In this document: piece by piece, positions 60,701 through 64,000 of the stretch
Layout: the number at the start of each line of letters is the position of its first letter
Position numbering within the stretch: position 1 is the first letter of the stretch
NCBI GenBank assembly: GCA_049287025.1
Contig: JBAQFA010000051.1
Coordinates: 62,001 to 126,000 of the forward strand
Length of the DNA: 64,000 nt
Direction of reading: 5' to 3'
Source of the DNA: UBA11710 sp049287025
GTDB taxonomy: Bacteria; Patescibacteriota; Patescibacteriia; Magasanikbacterales; UBA922
Program-made: the position numbers and the translations under genes
The notes under the pieces: model-generated
The model's database searches: none
What the model was told of the DNA's origin: nothing
What the model saw: only the letters and a program-made list of their open reading frames with translations

Positions 60701-63700
60701 GTTGTAATGTGGATTCACCCCAAAATAAATGTATAAGGCTTTACAATCAAAATGACACTGAATTTCCAGAAAAATGTGATAATACCTGGAGTGATGATCA
60801 GGTAGTGGCTAAGGTACCGGGTGGTTCTTGGCTTGATAGGCCTATAGTAGCCCCAGAATCTGGTTATCAGGTAACAACTAGCACTAACAATAGAATATTT
60901 AATATAAATTCTTTGCCAGCGGATGAAAGTGTTTTGAAATCGGCTTTAGATTTTTCTTCGCCATTTACTTTGGAAATAAAATTTAAATTGGACAAATTAC
61001 CAGCATACCATCAAACAATAGTAGATTCGAGTGATTGGCCTTATCCACATTTGAGATTTGATGGGGTAGATGATTATGTAGAAGCACCAGGGTTAGATTT
61101 GACTGGTAAGTCTTTTACTGTGGAATTTTTTGCTAAACGTGGTGCTATAAATAGTGGTGACGATTTTATTATCGGTCAGGGGATTAGTGAAAGTTATAAA
61201 GGATTACAAATTGGTTTTAGACCAAATAATAAATTTACCTTTTCGTTTTGGTATTCAGACGTTGATACTCCTGCTTACACTGATTTGGATTGGCATCATT
61301 GGGCGGTTACTTATGATAAAGATATACACAAAAAAAAGATTTATAGAGATGGGATATTAATTTTGGAAAATATAAATCCTAACGGCTATATTTACACCGC
61401 TGGTAGTAAATTAAATATTGGTGGGTGGGTAGATGATGTCTACGGTAATCGTTGGTTCAAAGGTGGTTTAGATGAATTGAGAATATTAGACAGAGTTTTG
61501 TCTCAGCAAGAAATCAGTGAGGATGCTGCCAAAATAAATACTGGTGATAGTTATGTTTTTAGAAATAATGTTTTGCTCTGGTATCACTTTGATGATAGTA
61601 GTGAACTAGTTGTTGAAGATAAATCTACTTATGGTAATAATGGTACTCTAAAAAATGGCGTTGTTCGTGCCGGTTGGGGAAGTGGTGGCTCGAGAGGCAT
61701 ATATGAAGGTATCGTCGGTAGAGCGGGAAATTATGGATTTATATTTCCTTTTGTTGATGATAAACCAGTTTTTTGTTTTGCCTTGCCAACTGTTGGTGTT
61801 GAAAATGTGGAACCAATATGTAGTATCCAAACAGTTAGAGTTGGAGAAACTTACCATTATGTTATTACTTGGGATAAAGATAGGGGGGCAATAAGATTGA
61901 CTGATTCTGGTGGTCATAGTGAAACAGCTTTTGCAACTGGTTTAGATTTGAGTCAAGATCAATTTTTGATTGGTAAATTTGTGACTGATAACAGTGAAGC
62001 AACGATTGAATATTCGTTGAATAGGTTAAATATTTTGCCTGGTTCAGCTTTGTTTGATAATGATGTAACCAGCCTTTTTAATAATAATAATCGTCCTGGT
62101 TGGTCAAATTTAATGACTAAGTCTGGAATTATTTCCACCGACTTAACCGGTGGTGAAATTACCCCAACAAATGGCCTAACTGCTGGTAAATTTTATACAG
62201 TTTTAAGACGTTATGATGGTCTAAGTAGTTTAGGTGATGATAATTTTGATATAACAGATGGTCCAACCAAGCCTGGTTTGTGCAAGTTGACGCCAAATAG
62301 TGGGTTGTCTCCATTACCATCAGGTCAATATTTAACTTTGAATGGTGAGGGTCTTAGTTCCAACGTTGATCCAGTTGTTTATTTTTGGCAAGTAGGCTCT
62401 GTGGCGGGTAACTATAGTACCTGGCTTGGATCTAATAGAGATTTGTATAATGGTGCGCCAGTTTTACACAGAACCTCAACTAACGAGATTGAGACTGCTA
62501 TCCCGGTGTCTTCTCTTGGTAATAGTTTGTCAAATCCAGGGGACATAAAAGTTGTTGTAAATGGTCAAGATACTAATTCTCTACGTTATCAATTAAGTGA
62601 TTGTACCCAAGCGAGTGAAGTTGAAGCTAATGTTATGTCAAGTTCAAGTTATCATTGCTGTTCTACTCCTGACTCAAGAGATTATGGTTTGTGGAAAAAT
62701 ACAGTTTGTGATGGTGACACTGTTAGTGCTGGTTATGTGTGGCGTTTTACCAATGGTAGAATAATTACCGCCCCATTTGTTTTGGAACGTTGTGATGCTG
62801 TTTCTATACCTTCGCCCTCACCTAGTTTGATAAATACAGAAGACGCGAGAAATGCTTGTCCAAATGCTATTATAACAACGGTATTTTCTAGACCCATGAA
62901 TAGTTCAACCTTGGTTGCGAGTAATGTGAAAGTTTATACTTGTGGTAGCACGGAGTTTGGTAGTATTGATTGTGATACAAATAAAGTTGATGTCACAAGT
63001 AATTATGCTTTTGTTGTAGAAGGAGAGAGTGTTTTAAAATTAAATCCACCTGCGTCAGGTCATACCACCAATACTTGGCATCGAGTGGAATTATCTAGTA
63101 ATATTGAATCAATTGAAGAAATTGATGAATTTGACAGTCAGAGATTGGTTGGTCAAAAATTAAAAGCCACCAGACCTTTATCACGGACTAATATTGCTTA
63201 TCACTTTGATTTTAGAACCGGGGCAACCAATTGTAAATTAGTCGGAGCAAATATTGAACCAAATCTTTACTCAGTAGATTATCTTGGTAAACTCCAGGAT
63301 CGTCGTTATCTTTTTGACAAGAGCACTAATGCTCTGTATCATCCGGCCAATCCTTTATATTTATTTATCAATGGTCGAGCAGATCAGGAATGTACAAATA
63401 TTAGTGCCGAAGGTTATCCTTGGCAGTGGAATCCACGTTATCCAAATTATAATAGTGATACACCACCGGCTACTATACCCACTGATGTAGCTACAGCAAC
63501 TGTACAGTTAGCACCGTCTTCTGGTACTTCAACACCTATTTATACCAATACCAGAGCTACAGCCATTGGTTGGCATGAGGGGTTGGGTAATTTATCAGTT
63601 AGTACAATTGTTTCTTCTTCTGTAGCTGGTGATTCTGATAAAGTAATAACAGCTACTTCGGCTATATCAATTATTTTAGGTCCACCACGGGTGACATATT

Positions 63701-64000
63701 ATGAACCAAATTGTTCCGAAGCTTGTATTAATGGCAGCCTTAGAATTGGTTTTAGTCGACAAATGAAAGTGGATACTTATAATGATAGTAATGGTATAAA
63801 AATGTACAAGTGCGCTAATGCTAATTGTTTATCAGATCAACTAACGGCAGTAGATAGTAGATATTATGAGGTTGATTCCGATGCTTCTACTAATTGGGAA
63901 ATGATTGTACAGATGGTAAGTTCCTCACATTATTTAGAGCCAGATACAAATTATAAAGTTGTTTTAAATGGTTATTATAATTCTGGTGTTTATGTTAGTA
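57724..64000 (+). CDS. Giant surface protein with VirB2-like anchor (partial, runs off the end)
   Basis: Open for 2092 codons with no stop before the window ends. A signal peptide ('VSNFALAQ'), then the same anchor as the previous protein: 'KIIRALLGLLGIIALV', 'YMTSGGNEEEIGKAKKI' and 'GLIIIFSAFAIVQFV'. Outside the cell follow a LamG-like domain (about 285-495), two IPT/TIG domains (about 720-825, 955-1045, each with 'ILGKNFGD' or 'IFGKNFGD'), further LamG-like domains (about 1072-1300) and at least two SbsA Ig-like domains (about 1700, 1990). A likely adhesin for contact with other cells. Confidence 0.85.
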   Translation, partial: MKGLKSKILFSFLIAVFLIGGFLCVSNFALAQTDTLGLNSVGDNIALAGTDIRVIVVKIIRALLGLLGIIALVIVLYGGYVYMTSGGNEEEIGKAKKILINGVIGLIIIFSAFAIVQFVLNKLADATGLNDNNISKLCSDPNYAVLHHDQCYPDNWCQDLTDCCEKNSFVVKSITPNTDSTNMNNVLVRVVFSGRIQYNSGDVKIYKSGKDISTDFEFSVVGSSSKDENSVIEARYNGQEVCDEGGKCLPSGEYKVVVSPDIKDLSGRQITKDTACGTYFLEASFQVNTGEFAGYYHLDGTTSSLYITPNTVHPLLNDKVTVGVWVKVNGPAIDSWVDATSGKTVTSTAGWVISSEGFGVELMANLNASNTVNIAGGIMDAIDPIVSNGKGGYSSHPRTNTTVVTDKKVNEWFYVSMTYDGSIIKLYINGEFKKSVVQTGPIKQSKTRFSIGSLDNLRYNFNGDVDEVHVYNKVLTPQQITQNYSGGLGRLDHFSLVQDGIILNLHFDKTDDLTDYSTYKHVVKNNNAIWVNATTEPGVDKGIKKDITPPNLENIIIDGKVSSNGQLYRGRTYSFKTRLSDNSGAGLVRFSLDKIKSGDVLERNLNSYGGPRINRVGGSDAPPSNKYDYHYALYLPLVSTALQDYQVTLEGWDIDSNSTIVTTTFRVIGEHCDNEVQDGDETGVDVGGSCGPGRDGACKNDIDCAPNYKCVNNFCVPSPLITDVLPMRGAGGNWVTILGKNFGDSGKVYFGADTVGNAQYNGPWNWSEVSLVDCGGYDTWHNSWIIFEVPEGVINDLYNIKVERADNGLSDTTRDNIGPRPNEIGLFVKNDTKSPGLCQVGVDINDNDIPYGAVVATRNTPIFLVGKSFGDTTKSGRAVMFGGSYDALQGKLTGGLQALIQTNGWNDARINSFVPRNSQYGKQSVYVTVDGQASNGLPFTVVDKDGLSEHTPVIEEISPTSTTPGSLITIFGKNFGDMPGNIFVAKTKADALSCNVDSPQNKCIRLYNQNDTEFPEKCDNTWSDDQVVAKVPGGSWLDRPIVAPESGYQVTTSTNNRIFNINSLPADESVLKSALDFSSPFTLEIKFKLDKLPAYHQTIVDSSDWPYPHLRFDGVDDYVEAPGLDLTGKSFTVEFFAKRGAINSGDDFIIGQGISESYKGLQIGFRPNNKFTFSFWYSDVDTPAYTDLDWHHWAVTYDKDIHKKKIYRDGILILENINPNGYIYTAGSKLNIGGWVDDVYGNRWFKGGLDELRILDRVLSQQEISEDAAKINTGDSYVFRNNVLLWYHFDDSSELVVEDKSTYGNNGTLKNGVVRAGWGSGGSRGIYEGIVGRAGNYGFIFPFVDDKPVFCFALPTVGVENVEPICSIQTVRVGETYHYVITWDKDRGAIRLTDSGGHSETAFATGLDLSQDQFLIGKFVTDNSEATIEYSLNRLNILPGSALFDNDVTSLFNNNNRPGWSNLMTKSGIISTDLTGGEITPTNGLTAGKFYTVLRRYDGLSSLGDDNFDITDGPTKPGLCKLTPNSGLSPLPSGQYLTLNGEGLSSNVDPVVYFWQVGSVAGNYSTWLGSNRDLYNGAPVLHRTSTNEIETAIPVSSLGNSLSNPGDIKVVVNGQDTNSLRYQLSDCTQASEVEANVMSSSSYHCCSTPDSRDYGLWKNTVCDGDTVSAGYVWRFTNGRIITAPFVLERCDAVSIPSPSPSLINTEDARNACPNAIITTVFSRPMNSSTLVASNVKVYTCGSTEFGSIDCDTNKVDVTSNYAFVVEGESVLKLNPPASGHTTNTWHRVELSSNIESIEEIDEFDSQRLVGQKLKATRPLSRTNIAYHFDFRTGATNCKLVGANIEPNLYSVDYLGKLQDRRYLFDKSTNALYHPANPLYLFINGRADQECTNISAEGYPWQWNPRYPNYNSDTPPATIPTDVATATVQLAPSSGTSTPIYTNTRATAIGWHEGLGNLSVSTIVSSSVAGDSDKVITATSAISIILGPPRVTYYEPNCSEACINGSLRIGFSRQMKVDTYNDSNGIKMYKCANANCLSDQLTAVDSRYYEVDSDASTNWEMIVQMVSSSHYLEPDTNYKVVLNGYYNSGVYVS

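Noticed and set aside
1..64000. CRISPR array, prophage or insertion sequence
   Set aside because: No regularly spaced direct repeats, no cas, transposase, integrase or phage structural genes were seen. The repeats present are too short and irregular.
1..64000. Recoded TGA (code 25, as in Gracilibacteria/SR1)
   Set aside because: TGA ends the glycosyltransferase genes at 12396 and 13683 and the zinc-ribbon gene at 51793, and conserved genes have no internal TGA.

Overview
The window is AT-rich bacterial DNA that uses the standard code: TGA works as a stop in several genes. It looks like a Candidate Phyla Radiation (Patescibacteria) genome, most likely of the Parcubacteria group. The gene set is the usual one for these small cells: DUF4012 protein, bactofilin, FemAB, MltG, PAP2, GatB/YqeY, a lone histidine kinase, VirB2-like membrane anchors on huge surface proteins, and many unknown proteins. 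Most start codons have no Shine-Dalgarno sequence and follow a plain 'tttatg' context. Several -10 boxes sit so close to the ATG that the mRNA would be leaderless. The exact lineage cannot be fixed from the sequence alone.

Layout. 1-9 kb: end of tyrS, a four-helix-bundle protein, argS, a DMT-type permease, a PurD-like ATP-grasp enzyme, a close homologue of guanidinoacetate N-methyltransferase, an orphan histidine kinase, bactofilin and a diacylglycerol-kinase-like protein. 9.1-9.7 kb: tRNA-Leu and RNase P RNA. 9.8-26.5 kb: a surface-polysaccharide and envelope region with a polyprenyl-phosphate sugar transferase, three GT4 glycosyltransferases, a 1150-residue secreted protein, a minus-strand cassette of three unknown genes, a DUF4012 protein with a zinc knuckle, a membrane-anchored repeat protein and a STAS-like protein. 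26.5-28.5 kb: tRNA-Arg, tRNA-Lys, rnc, nusB and rpmF, all on the minus strand. 28.6-41 kb: FemAB, a small protein, two very large acidic helical proteins that share a repeat, PAP2 phosphatase, nucleotidyltransferase and mltG. 41-46.5 kb: queA, several unknown genes, a calcium-binding-repeat protein, a queuosine-precursor transporter and tgt. 46.6-50.2 kb: a C39-like peptidase and a UvrD-type helicase. 50.2-52.7 kb: an unusual stretch with two GC-richer islands flanking ndk, a probable structured RNA, tRNA-Val, tRNA-Ile and damaged extra copies of tRNA parts. 52.7-64 kb: lepB, hisS, rpsU, yqeY and two large surface proteins with VirB2-like anchors, the second running off the end.

How genes work together. 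The polysaccharide genes, FemAB, PAP2, MltG and the nucleotidyltransferase together serve lipid-linked glycan and peptidoglycan assembly. queA, tgt and the transporter form a partial queuosine pathway that looks like precursor salvage. Two observations stand out. First, short palindromic or tandem 'stutter' elements sit inside protein genes without breaking the frame (sugar transferase, three genes for glycosyltransferases/peptidase, DUF4012, FemAB, and two separate inserts in queA), and the same kinds of elements occur in damaged tRNA copies; this resembles the Rickettsia palindromic elements. Second, rpsU is nearly alone in having a perfect Shine-Dalgarno sequence, as expected if bS21 controls access to the anti-SD.
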